NCBI GenBank assembly: GCA_050084985.1
Contig: JBITNC010000001.1
Coordinates: 188,418,001 to 188,482,000, forward strand
Source of the DNA: Nageia nagi
Taxonomy: Eukaryota > Pinophyta
Direction: 5' to 3'
DNA length: 64,000 nucleotides
Shown here: one piece after another, positions 1 to 10,450 of the stretch
Layout of the letters: each line of letters begins with the position of its first letter
How positions within the stretch are numbered: position 1 is the first letter of the stretch
The notes under the pieces: generated by a model
The model's input: only the letters and a program-made list of their open reading frames with translations
The model's database searches: none
Told to the model about the DNA's origin: nothing
Program-made: the position numbers and the translations under genes

Positions 1-1855
1 ATTTGATTATATCTAGAAGATTCAAATATTGTAAGTCTTAAACATCTTAAATCTATAAAGTAATATTTTTTAACAACATTCTTTGAAAATATTAATAATC
101 AATTTTGCAAACAATTTAATAAATTTAAAAGTATTTTGAATTGAGTTTAAATATTAATATATTTATTTTTTTTGGCTAATTCCTTGGAATTTATTTTGAT
201 AATGGCTATCTAAACATTTTTGGATAATCTTCATCTTTATCATACGTGAATTTGAATATTTACATAATGTTGGATTCTTAAACTTTCAATATGATTGTAA
301 ATATCTTTTCTTCTCCATTATTGTCTAGTTGCAACTTGAACGAAAACTCTATATATCCAACTCTTCTACAATTTTAATCAACATCTCCTCGTAATAAGAT
401 TGCTTCGCAATATTCATTGGCAACCTAATTCTAGGACTTCAATTCTTATTTTCTCATTTTGCATTTAATATTAATTTTTATTTTATTTCAATTTATGAAT
501 ATAGTGCTTAATAATTAATGTAATTTTATTTTTTTGTAAACTTAGATTTATCTATGTTTTGAAATATTGTTTAAAGCACAATACTATTTCTTTCAAATTC
601 ATGTTTCATTATCCAATGATGTGAGGGGAGATGGAGAGGAGTGGGAAGATAAAACTCTAAGTTGACAAAGGAAGGTCCCAAGTTCAAAACTCTTCCCCCT
701 TACATCATGTGGATATGCTAAGTCCAACCGATGGGTGACCATGTTGGCATGGATGAGGTTGAGTGTGAGTCCCAGGTGACTTTGACAAAAGAGAACCCCT
801 TAGACACGGAATGTAATTTGAAGAAATTGGCTAGGAAGGGTAGTTTCATAAAAATTAAAAAAAAAATTGTTTCGTTCATTTTGTATATCTTTTTTTATTT
901 TTTGAACTTCATTTTTTTCAGATCTTGGTTAGTTGTCTTTATGTTTGTAAGTTGTCATTTTGTTTTTATGCTTGTAATTATAATAGAAATAGCTTTGCAT
1001 TCTTATATTTGTTAAATAAAATATTTTTATTTTAACGGAAACTTTGAAAGTACAAGTACTAAGGTTTAAGAGAAATATCAAGGTTTTTGTTGGATTTATT
1101 TTTAAACATAGTTCTCTTGATAAGAAAAATTCAAACTTACTAGGATATTAGGTACATAGATACATAGAACTTGAGGATGATATTAAATAGAATCTTGAAA
1201 TCTCAAGTGAAAACTTACCATTAGGTAAATGATATGTTTTGATTTTAAATTCATGGTATATCACATTGCCTTTGACTAAATAAGTATAAAAGTTAATTAA
1301 TTATCTTGATAAATTACATTAAGTATGTAATAACCATGGATCCTATGCAAAGTTAACAATCGATTTATCTTTACCTTAAATTTGTGGTCAAGTTAGCTAA
1401 CTCCTTACTATAACTAGTAGAGAAAGAAAAGCTTCCTTATAAAAGCATAATCTCATTATGAGAATAAATACTACTACATCAACATTTCAACCTAGTGATG
1501 TCAAGAGCTATGTAAGCATTTTTTCATTGATCATCATAAATATGGATATAATATTGAATAAGGAGTATATCATGAGTTTTGGTTATAGGTTTAATCCTAC
1601 AACATCTAACCTATGTAACATGAGTACTTCTAGTATGCTTATCTTTATTAATCCATCTAAACTAAGGTTATGTAATTTTTTAAAAGAATCTATACTGATA
1701 CATTTTAGATTTTGGGTATAACTAATACTCAAGGCAAAGAAGTAAAACAAACTTAATATGATCCACTCTCTTTCTTCATTTTACATAAGCAAAGATAAAA
1801 GTATTTAAATAAATTATGAAACAAAATGTTGGTCATCCATCTTGATTTTTTGTGA
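1..1855. other. No recognisable gene; AT-rich DNA
   Basis: I see no conserved protein motif, LTR end or RNA gene here. The short open frame at 731-1015 ends in a Phe/Ile-rich low-complexity tail, as expected for translated AT-rich DNA. A tRNA B-box-like string near 676-694 hints at a very old SINE, but no paired A box or target duplication is visible. Confidence 0.6.
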
Positions 1856-2640
1856 GCTATACATCTGTTGAACCCTAAATGGTATGCACCAAAGATTGGT
1901 AAAATGGTAATTAATGATGATATTGAGTTGAAAGATGGGTTCATGAATTTTCTTGCCAAAATATTTTTGAGAGAAGATGGTTGTCTAGTTAGAGAGGAGT
2001 TTGTAAAATTTGTAAGACTTAAGGGTTCTCATTTCAGTAGGCCAAAGTGCAAAGAGGATAGGACTATCATTGCCCAAACTAATCCCATTGGATGATGGGA
2101 TCTATATGGAGATGATGCTCTACACTTGAAGCATCTTACGATTAGGTTTCTTTCTAAGGATAGTAGATGCCGTTGGGTTGCGATTAAGTATTGTACTATT
2201 GACTATTAGTCAATTTGAAATATGAATGATTGTTTGAAATCTTAAATTTTTATTTCTCACATAATCTAATTTGAATGGTCATTTGTAGGTTAGTAGTTCA
2301 TCTACTGTAGAGAGAAATTGCTCTAGTTATGGCTTCATCCACAATCTGCAGTAGAATAGACTCACTTCTCATAGAGTTGAGAAGTTAGTTGCAGTGCATA
2401 GCTCTCTTCGCCTTTGCGAGAGTTACGCCATAGTATAGGGCTAGTCTAGCTGCACGTTGGGATGTTAATCCAGTAGAGGCAAGTCAGCTTAAGGCTGATG
2501 ATGATGATGTTGATGGGGCAATGTTTGGATTGACATTGCATACTCTTCAGTTGAATGATAAGAGCAGCTCATCAGATAGCTCAACAGATGAGGAGGATAT
2601 GGATACACCACCATTAGCAGATGAGCCTATAGAGCCATAG
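1856..2640 (+). pseudogene. hAT transposase, C-terminal remnant
   Basis: This is the C-terminal end of a plant hAT-superfamily transposase, the enzyme that cuts and pastes hAT DNA transposons. In one frame from 1856 the peptide reads LNPKWYA, then DGFMNFLAKIF and an EEFVKF block. After one stop (2093-2095, where the family usually has Trp) it reaches WDLYGDDALHLKHLTIRFL, the start of the hAT dimerisation domain. The domain resumes at about 2289 with SSSSTVERN, FIHNLQ, a stop, then NRLTSHRVEKLVAVHSSLRL, and ends in an acidic tail with a TAG at 2638-2640. The gap 2163-2288 begins with GT and ends with AG, so it is probably a 126-bp intron. At least two premature stops make it a pseudogene. The N-terminal BED finger and catalytic core are absent. 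Confidence 0.85.
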
Positions 2641-2717
2641 ACTATAGTGGTTATTTTGGCATTTTCATTTGTTATATAGATACTTATTTAATATTTCACT
2701 ATTCAACATACTCATTT

Positions 2718-3986
2718 TGTGACATCCCCCTTTCCTCATTGTAATTACTTATGGAATCCCATGGATTCCCCTTTATATATATTTATTTATTTAACTGCAC
2801 TTTAGTTGTTATTACTTGGGATATAAGATATAAAGGTCCGTTGGACCTCACTGTGAGCCCCAAGTGGGACGTCTTCCTTCCAAGCATAGGCTGGTGTGAT
2901 TTAATATGATTTTATGTACTTGAAGATCTCGAGAAGTGATTGTGAGAATCCCAAAGGCTTATTTAGCACTTAGATGACACTAGAGCATGGATAAACACCT
3001 ATTTTCCCCAATGTTGAAATTAGGAGCACTTGTACATATGCACCAGCCTTGGGGAGTCTTCTAAACCCCCACGTTGGGCCATGACACCCATGCATGCCTT
3101 CTAAAGACCCATGCATGTCTTCTAGACCCACGCATGCCCTCTAGACCCATGTTGAGCTTGAGGACCTACGTTGAGCATGGGAAGGGTCCAGATACCCACG
3201 TTGGGCTTGGAATGATTCTTAGATACCTTCGTTGGGGTTTGTGGGGCTTCTAGGAAGCCAACATTAGAACAGGAAGGTTGGGTGATGATTTTGAGGTGAG
3301 ATCCAGATCCAATATGAGCTATATTAGGCCTTGGGGCATCCTTGTTGAATATACTTGATTAAATTATTATTATTACTCATACCATCTAGTGGACACAAGC
3401 CTTAGCACAGCATCAAGTAACATTCCTAAGTACAACATCTAGGAGGGTTAGTAGGTTGAGGGATCATGTTGATCTATGGCTAAAGTGCAGTATCTTAGTC
3501 CATCTGGTGGGATTTTGAGGTCGCATTCCTACCTTCAATCGTTTCTCGACATGGGAGTTCTGCAGCAAAGCATCCAGGCTTGAGGGAGTGAGGCTATCCC
3601 ATCCATTGTTCCACAATTCCAACATTGATCACATTTGTCCAGTCGTTGTACACTAGTTGGCTCTTGGGAGGCCAACGTTGAGCCTTGTGGCCTGGTATTG
3701 TATCATTGTTCATTATACATCATTAATACAATCATTAGGCATTTGGATCTCAATATTATTTATGTATTCGTCCATTATTGCAACGTTGAGGTGTGATTGT
3801 TCATTTATGAATGTATGAGTCAAACGTTGGCATTATTGTATCGCTTAATCTTAGATTAGATGCCCTAGTCTTGACATTGGCATTATGAGGTTGTTTGTGC
3901 TTGTATTTGAGGCTCTAGGCAAGAAATGGGTTCATACTTGGTTATTTTTTATTAACTGCACTTGAGTTTGTGATTAGGATCTTACA
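2718..3986 (+). repeat. 5' LTR of Gypsy element G
   Basis: The LTR has TG...CA ends (TGTGACATC / ATCTTACA) and is 1269 bp long. It matches 7615-8851 through its whole length with scattered substitutions and small indels. Positions 3060-3240 carry several degenerate copies of a motif like CCCACGTTGGGCTTGGA, which also builds the internal coding array of this element. Confidence 0.9.
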
Positions 3987-3987
3987 A

Positions 3988-4005
3988 TGGTATCAAAGCT
4001 TAGAT
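3988..4005 (+). other. Primer-binding site of element G
   Basis: TGGTATCAAAGC starts one base after the LTR end. This is the common plant primer-binding site complementary to the 3' end of initiator methionine tRNA, with one change from the usual TGGTATCAGAGC. Confidence 0.8.
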
Positions 4006-4071
4006 CTGGCCAACCTATAAATGAAACCTATAGTCCACAACGACTAAATCAGATCTAGCACTAGGAGAGAG

Positions 4072-5530
4072 ATGACTTCAACGAAGAAGAGTGCGAAGAT
4101 GTAGCATGAGAAAACCCCTGGTAGAGCCACTCAAGATGAGGATCACCGACCTTGGATGGATGACGTTCCTAATAGGGATAATTTTGGTGAGGAGAAAGAG
4201 GCAAATCCATATCGACTAGGAGAGGAGCTCTACTCCAGCTAAAGAGTCTATGCCAAAGAGGAAATTCAATGAGCTCATTTCGACCATACACAATATGATG
4301 AGTGTGATGACCACCATGCAGAAGTAGATGACAGCCATCAATAGGTTTGTTAGAGGTCAAAAAGTGCCAGATAGGCAGGTGAGCCCCCTACATTCTACTC
4401 CATATGAAGAAGAAGAGCCAAGAGAGGAGGATAGGATGGAGAGGGAGTCGAGTTTGGGGAGATCCCAGAGCCTGAGGGATAGAGTGTCTACCCATCACGG
4501 ATTCAGAGCCTACATTTTTTAGGTCCCACTATATAGGGAACTAACCCTCTCCTAGTTGGGAAGATAGGGGAGTATCCCATTATCCCTAAACCATCCAAGC
4601 TTATGTTCGCCAAGAAGTCCATCGATGAGGGCAAGAATTGGATCCCCAACCCTCTTGAGTTGAACCAGATTTTCAGGGAATACTCCATGTTAGAACCAAG
4701 ACTGAAGAGGGGCATGAATTTCAACAACTACTTAAAGATCTTAGGGTTGAAGGGAGGTAGCTCACACGACACACTCCAAAAGCAACTCGTGGGGTGATAA
4801 GAGGGATTTGCAATAAAAGATCAATAAAATGCAGGTGCCCTTATATGACGACAAGAAGATGACGGCTACAGCTTGGCTCCATCAGTTGCAAACCTACTTC
4901 ACTTTTAGTCCAAATCAGGATGAGACTCATTTCGCAATGTTGCATTTTGAGGGTGATGCCCTCAGATGATGGCAGCATGGAGTGATTAGCCAAGATTACT
5001 CCCACATTTCCTCTTTCGATGAGTTTGCTCAAAGATTGGTAAAGAGGTTTGATAGAAAGAGAGAGAATGACTACTTTCGAGAGTTGACATCTCTAAAGCA
5101 GCAAGGTGCAGTGGATGAAATATGTCAAATTTCTAGAAAATTGCAATTATGATCCATAATATTCTAGAGGAGAGATTGACCTTCCTCTTCAAAGAGGGAT
5201 TGATGGAAGCCTTGCAAGGTATGTTCAATGTCTTAACACCACAAAATCTGGATGACCCCATTAAGGCTGCATATGACTTGGAGCCTACCATGAAGTCTCT
5301 CAAAGGAGAGCAGAAGCACAAAGGGCAAGCCACTCGAAGGATGTTTGCAAAAAAAGAGGGGCCTAGCAGGTCCAACCCTTTCCCTCACCTCGAACAAGCC
5401 AATTGGATGCAACCACCAAGAGAAAGTTGAGAGAAGAGGGAAAGTGCTTCTATTGCAAGAAGACATGGGAGCCAGGACACCATTGCCCAGGAAAGGGGTA
5501 GATACACTACATTTAGGTATTTTCGGATGA
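4072..5530 (+). pseudogene. Gypsy gag remnant with zinc knuckle
   Basis: This is the capsid/nucleocapsid gene of element G. The first ATG after the primer-binding site is at 4072, but a stop follows within ten codons, and the reading frame changes several times. The Retrotrans_gag core is clear at about 4828-5150: YDDKKMTATAWLHQLQTYF, HFEGDALR followed by a stop then WQHG, and a block with FDEFAQRLVKRF and YFRELTSLKQ. A one-base frame change near 5115 breaks the domain, and a second segment (NLDDPIKAAYDLEP) follows at 5149-5430. A zinc knuckle, CFYCKKTWEPGHHC, lies in another frame near 5440-5490; this CX2C...GHxC form is common in plant Gypsy gag. There are several stops and shifts, so it is nonfunctional. 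Confidence 0.88.
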
Positions 5531-5546
5531 GGAGGATGATTCAAAT

Positions 5547-6071
5547 TTGGACCTTGGTACAGACATGTTGGACCAAGAGGCACCCAAAGCAGAAGCTTCG
5601 TTGGGGTGCATGATTACTTCATTCCATATAGTGAAAAAGTACCTCACATTGAAGGTGGTGGGGCAAGCTGGTGGCCAAGATGTGATGGTCTTAATATACC
5701 CTAGAACCTCTCATAATTTCATTAATGAGGGCTTTGCATAAAAGAAGGGCCTCAAGACCAAGGGGTTCAAAGGTTTCAAGGTTTTCAATGCCAATGGGAA
5801 ACTCACATTGGTGTACCAAATTGTGGAGAGAATTGGGATGAGATTACAAAGCTATACGATGAGAGAAGATTTATATGTTTATCCTCTAAAGGGACATCCT
5901 CACATCATCTTGGGCATGCAGTGGCTATTCGAGTTGAGCGATATTCGCACCAACTACAAAAATCTCACCATGAGCTTCGATATTGATGGTGAGATCCACA
6001 CCTTGCAGGGAATTCTGGATGATTTCCCACAAGTCACCAACAAGAGATTGGAGGTGATCAAGCCACGTTAG
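5547..6071 (+). pseudogene. Retroviral-type aspartic protease remnant of element G
   Basis: The segment reads ITSFHIVKKYLTLKVVG, then VLIYPRTSHNFINEGFA. Plant Gypsy proteases normally have a D-S/T-G/A triad followed by SHNFI at this point. Here the triad reads Y-P-R, so the catalytic aspartate is gone. Further on come HPHIILGMQWLFEL, the flap-distal GMxWL motif, and a segment starting KNLTMSF. A stop lies at about 5739-5741 and another (TAG) at 6069-6071. Beyond that TAG the same frame runs on into the decapeptide repeat array, so the two were probably once a single polyprotein. RT does not follow, which is unusual. Confidence 0.8.
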
Positions 6072-6094
6072 AAAAGGGAAGAGGAAGAAGATGA

Positions 6095-7185
6095 TCCCAT
6101 GTTGAACATGGAGGAGCTTTGGCACCAAACAAGGAGCAATGATGAGCTCCCACACCCCATGTTGAACATGAAAGAGCCATGGTACTTGACATTGAGCTTG
6201 GAGGGGCTCTTGGACCCCAAGTTGGAAATGGAAGGGCTTCTACACCTCATGTGAGACATTGAGGGGCAATGAACATGGAGGTGAAGGGATTGAAATATAA
6301 CTGATACAATCCTAAACTACCAAGATCTCATGGAAGTTCATACTAACTTTAATAATCCAAGAAGACAATCTCACAAAGTGACTCAAGATATAAAGTGGTT
6401 CCTCCAACTATGAGTACATCCATTAACTAGATCTTACTTCATTCACAAAGACAACTCTCTTACAATCCTCCTAACTTCATCTCCTAAACACTATCCTAGA
6501 GCATAACTTTGCTTCACAAATTGGTGAGTGATCACAAAGAAGGGGCCTTCTATTTATAAGCCAAAATCCCCTTTTGGATCACCTTTTTAACCATTGTACA
6601 AAGGCAGGACATGCTACTCCCTTTTACCCAAGGGGCATGCTCATGACATGGAGTGTAGGACAAGTTACATTATCATATTCACTTAATTACTTAAGGTATC
6701 TAGCGATACCATTAAGTCTTAGTAAATTTACAAAGAGGATTATTACAAAACCTTACAATAATGTATTATACATTCCAATAGGAGGGACTCTTGCACCCCA
6801 TGTTGGGCTTGGAGAGGCTTAGGTACCCCACATTAGGCATGGAAGAGTTCATGCACCCCATGTTGGACCTAGAGAGGCTTAGGTACCCCACGTTAGACAT
6901 GGAGGAGTTCTTGCACCCCACGTTGGGCTTAGAGAGGCTGAAGCACCCACCGTTAGACATGGAGGAGTTCTTACATCCCATGTTGAGCTTAGAGAGGCTT
7001 AAGCACCCTACATCTGGCATGGAGGAGTATTGGCATCCCACGTTGGACCTTGAGAGGCTTGGGTACCTGACATTAGATATGAGGGAGTATTAGTATCCCA
7101 CATTGAGCATAGAGGAGCCATAGCACCTTACATTGGGCTTGGAGGAAGTCTGGCACCCAACATTGAGCTTGGGGAAGTCTTGGCC
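6095..7185 (+). repeat. 60-bp coding tandem array (10/20-residue repeats), interrupted
   Basis: A degenerate array of 60-bp units, each made of two 30-bp halves, occupies 6095-6262 and 6790-7185; a solo LTR (6282-6780) splits it. Translated in the frame that continues from the protease, the right part gives 20-residue units such as LHPMLGLERLRYPTLGMEEF, five times in a row, then weaker copies past a stop at 7091. The half-unit pattern is x-H/Y-P-M/T-L-x-L/M-E-x-x. The left part has the same pattern (DPMLNMEELW, HPMLNMKEPW). The period stays a multiple of three and the Leu, Glu and Pro positions persist, so the array was coding when it expanded. I do not recognise this domain; its role is unknown. 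Confidence 0.88.
6277..6785 (-). mobile_element. Solo Copia LTR (family A) with 5-bp target duplication
   Basis: On the minus strand 6282-6780 matches the LTRs at 42627 and 57247 along its length (start like TGTTGGAATGTATAATGC, now with TA for TG at the outer end; blocks GTAACTTGTCC and GAGCATGCCCCTTGG; a TATAAATAGA promoter-like box). It is flanked by perfect GGAGG on both sides (6277-6281 and 6781-6785), and the two flanks join to restore the 60-bp array. With no internal sequence, it is a solo LTR left by LTR-LTR recombination. Confidence 0.92.
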
Positions 7186-7614
7186 ATAGCCATGGAGCAA
7201 AGGCTCTACATTTTTCTACTTATGCTTGATCTTCTTGATGCTTTTGCCAGTACATCCTTCAAGAGTCTTCCATATAATCTCTAGCATAACTAGATGCCTG
7301 GCTTGGATGAGTGCATTAGCATTCTTGCATACACTCCTATGTTTTCTGAGGATGTTTGCAGGCATTTTTGTACTTAATATGGATTATCAACACTAGATTG
7401 AACCCCAACATATCAAAATTTTTTGCATGCAATATTGACACATGAGAAGCCAACTTGAACGTTTCATGCAGGGTCTTCATTATGGGGGTGATTTATTTAA
7501 GTTGCATTCCACTTTAGTAGATCACAATTGACAAAGTAAAAGGATTCTTAGAAGACAATATGTTGCAACATTCTACAATTGCTTTGAGGGCAAGCAATTC
7601 GATAGGGGAGGCTT
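7186..7614 (+). other. 3' noncoding interior of element G with polypurine tract
   Basis: There is no coding signal after the array. The purine-rich string GATAGGGGAGG at 7601-7611, four bases before the TGTGACATC start of the right LTR, fits the polypurine tract that primes plus-strand synthesis. The preceding GGGCAAGCAATT is typical of plant Gypsy elements at this place. Confidence 0.75.
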
Positions 7615-8851
7615 TGTGACATCTCCCTTTGCTCATTTTAATTAATTATGGGATCCCACATATTTACCTTTGTTTATATTTATTTATTTAATTAAGCTTT
7701 GGTTGTTATTACTTGGGATAGAAGATATAAAGGTCTGTTGGACCCCACTGTGAGCCCCAAGTGGGATGTCTTCCTCCCAAGCATAGGCTAGTGTGATTGA
7801 ATATGATTTTATGTACTTGGAGATTCGGAGAAGTGATTGTGGGAATCTCAAGGCTTATTTAGCACTTAAATGACACTAGAGCATGGATAAACACCTATTT
7901 CCCCAACATTAGAATGGGGAGCACTTGTACACATGTACCAACCTTTGGGAGACTCTTAAACCCCCACATTGGCCCATGACACCTACGCATGCCTTCTAGA
8001 CCCATGCATGCCCTCTAAACCCATGTTGAGCATGAGAACCCACGTTGAGTATAGGAAGGGCCTAGATACACACGTTGGGCTTGGAATGACCCCTAGGCAC
8101 CTTCGTTGGGGTTTGTGAGGCTTCTAGGAAGCCAACGTTGGAACAGGAAGGTTGGGTGATGACTTTGAAGTGAGATCCAGATCCAGTGTGAGCTATTTTG
8201 GCTTTGGAGCATCATTGTTGGATATACTTGATTATTATTATTATTCATACCATCCAATGGACATAAGCCTTGGTGCAGCGTCAAGCAACATCCCTAGGTG
8301 CAACATCGAGAAGGGTTAGCAGGCTAAGGGATCCTATTAATCTACGACTAAAGTGCAACATCTTAATCCATCTGATGGTATTCGAAGGTCGCATTCCTAC
8401 TTTCAATGGTTTCCAAGCGTGGGAGTTATACAACAGAGCATCCAAACTTGAGGGGGAGAGGTTGTCCCATCCATTATTCTGCAGTTCCAATATTGATCAC
8501 ATTTGTCCAATCGTTGTGCCCTAGTTGGCTCCTGGGAGGCCAACGTTGAGACCTATGGGCCTGGTATTGTATCATTGTCCATTGTACATCATTAATACAA
8601 TTGTTGGGCATTTGGATCTCAATATTGTTTGTGTATTCGTCCATTATTGCAACATTGAGATGTGATTGTTCATTTATGCATGTATAAGATGTTGGCTTTA
8701 TTGTGTTGCTTAGTTTTAGATTGGATGCCCTAGGCCTAACGTTGGCATTGTGAGGTGGTTTGTGCTTATATTCAAGGCTCTAGACCAGACATGGATGCAT
8801 ACTTGGTTATTTTTTATTAATTGCACTTGAGTTTGTAATTGGAATCTTACA
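7615..8851 (+). repeat. 3' LTR of Gypsy element G
   Basis: The 1237-bp partner of 2718-3986 has the same TGTGACATC and CTTACA ends. It carries many point differences from the left copy, so the insertion is not recent. It repeats the CACGTTGGGC-type motif cluster at about 7960-8090. Confidence 0.9.
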
Positions 8852-10044
8852 CATGTCAATGTCCACTCTATGTATTTGATTCAAACCTATGACATTATGA
8901 TTCAAATGGATTATGACATTATGATTGTGTTATCAGATTTACCATTTTTTTTACAATTATGTCTTGAAGTTGAATTTCTAATTTCAATTCCATGTTTTCA
9001 ATTTGTATACATGACTGAATTTGATAATATGTTCATTCATCATAATAAAACAAATTGGAAACGATAAAATCTTAAAAATCTGAAAAACTTGATAGTTTTT
9101 ACTAATGTTATACTTCTTGTTTCTTGGTCATTCCTCAAAAACGACACTCTACATTCCCCTCTTCTTGGATACATGTTTCCCCACTCCCCGACCTTGTGGA
9201 ACACTAATAAAAACATATGTACACAGCATTTCTAAAAACATAAGCAATTCAACAGTTCTTACATGTATTCTTTTTTATGACTGAATAAAACGAGTGAAGT
9301 CCACAAATAAACTCAGAATAGCCTCAGCGAACCTATAACAATCCAACAAACTAAAGATTCAATAAACATTACAAAAGAAACAAGACCAGCATAAAGCACG
9401 TAAAATCATAATGTGAATCACTGATATAAATAGCCAATGCTCTCTATTCCATTACCGAAGGCACCTTATAAAGACAACAATGTTGACATGAGTGAATGCA
9501 TTCACTGTACTGTTTCCAACTTAAACCACATTAACATGACCAAAGCTATTTTATTAATGTTTAACCTTGCAATAATAATAATACAGCCAAATAATAATAC
9601 AGCCAAATTCACCTCTCACAAAGTAGTGATAAAATTCCAATGTGGGTAACATTTACCGGTTAAGAATTTCCTTGAACACAGCTCCTCATAATATGCAAAT
9701 ATAATACATGCAACTAACTGATCGATAGACATGCTGCAAAGATACAAGCATGGTCATGTATAACAGGATGTGTCATAAAACAATTTCATACTTAGAGCCT
9801 ACACAGTAGCAAGCATTTTGAAAAAACTTATGGCATCTCTTCTAAAGCACAATAAACAAAGAGAAAAGCCTGCAATGTCATAAAATAAATGAAAATGTTA
9901 CATCAGGAAAAAGGCTGAAAAACAATTTCTAGTCTAATAATACATCAGTGAAGTCCAAAATACCCTTAAGAGAAGACTTGAGCAGGTATCAAAAATATAC
10001 TAGCACAGCAGAAGATACCTGCTTTCTTCAATACCAGAAAACCC
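8852..10044. other. Intergenic and probable 3' UTR of the YceD-family gene
   Basis: No protein or transposon signature was seen. The minus-strand gene that stops at 10045 must have its 3' UTR here. One AATAAA-type signal on the minus strand lies at 9550-9555, about 490 nt past the stop, but in DNA this AT-rich it could be chance. Confidence 0.45.
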
Positions 10045-10450
10045 TTAGTGCTGCTGCATTTGTTTATTTGGTTTTTGTATTGGTGCATCCCCAACTAATT
10101 CATTTTTGTTTGTACATTTGCAGTTACTCCTGTTAAGATTTGATCCACACTTGAAACATGATCCTTTGCAATTGAGATCACAAAGAGCATCCATGCTATA
10201 CTCAAGGTGTACGATATCCCGAACATACTTTGAGATATCTATTTCCTTCTCTTCAAATGGAAAATGCATTTGGTCATCCAAGTCAAGGTCCAGTTCTTCC
10301 TCATCATCATCAATGTCTACATAACCTGTCTCTGCCTTATCTTTCTCAAAGTCAATTGTCATGTCCATATCAAATAGTTCCTCAATAGGCTTTTCACGAA
10401 GTAGCAGACAGAAATTTGAAAAGATACGTTTAACAGCTGGCTCTCCACAC
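10045..10450 (-). CDS. DUF177/YceD-family protein, exon 2 (C-terminal half)
   Basis: This is the second exon of a plastid-targeted DUF177 (YceD) protein, a family that in plants and bacteria promotes accumulation of large-subunit (23S) rRNA. The exon begins at 10450 after the acceptor GGAGCAG; its first base completes the Arg codon begun in exon 1. The joined text reads GLPCY-RCGEPAVKRIFSNF, the conserved cysteine motif and hydrophobic stretch of the family. An acidic insert follows (DIDDDEEELDLDLDD), then the conserved end: KYVRDIVHLEYSMDALC and the metal-site-like series C-x3-C-x3-C-x2-C ending NRSNCKC. The stop is at 10045-10047. The open frame upstream of 10450 (to 10497) is intron, because the family alignment stops exactly at the splice point. 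With exon 1 the protein is 312 residues. Confidence 0.9.

Larger units (their letters stand above)
2718..8851 (+). mobile_element. Gypsy-type LTR retrotransposon G, lacking polymerase
   Basis: Two related copies of about 1.25 kb (2718-3986 and 7615-8851) start TGTGACATC and end CTTACA, and flank a 3.6-kb interior. A primer-binding site follows the left copy and a purine tract precedes the right one, so the orientation is plus. The interior carries decayed gag, a zinc knuckle and a degraded retroviral-type protease, then a repeat-coding domain. I find no RT, RNase H or integrase, so the element was non-autonomous or internally deleted. The flanks are CATTT (2713-2717) and CATGT (8852-8856), a possible 5-bp target duplication with one mismatch. 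The LTRs differ at many positions, suggesting an old insertion. A solo LTR (6282-6780) is nested inside. Confidence 0.9.

Noticed and set aside
640-720. tRNA B-box-like string (GGTCCCAAGTTCAAAACTC) suggesting a SINE
   Set aside because: No A box at the right distance, no A-tail and no flanking duplication could be found.
6791-7041. Minus-strand open frames across the 60-bp array (Met/Ser/Asn-rich repeats)
   Set aside because: Any repeat with a period divisible by three stays open in several frames; only the plus frame continues from the protease and matches the element's orientation.
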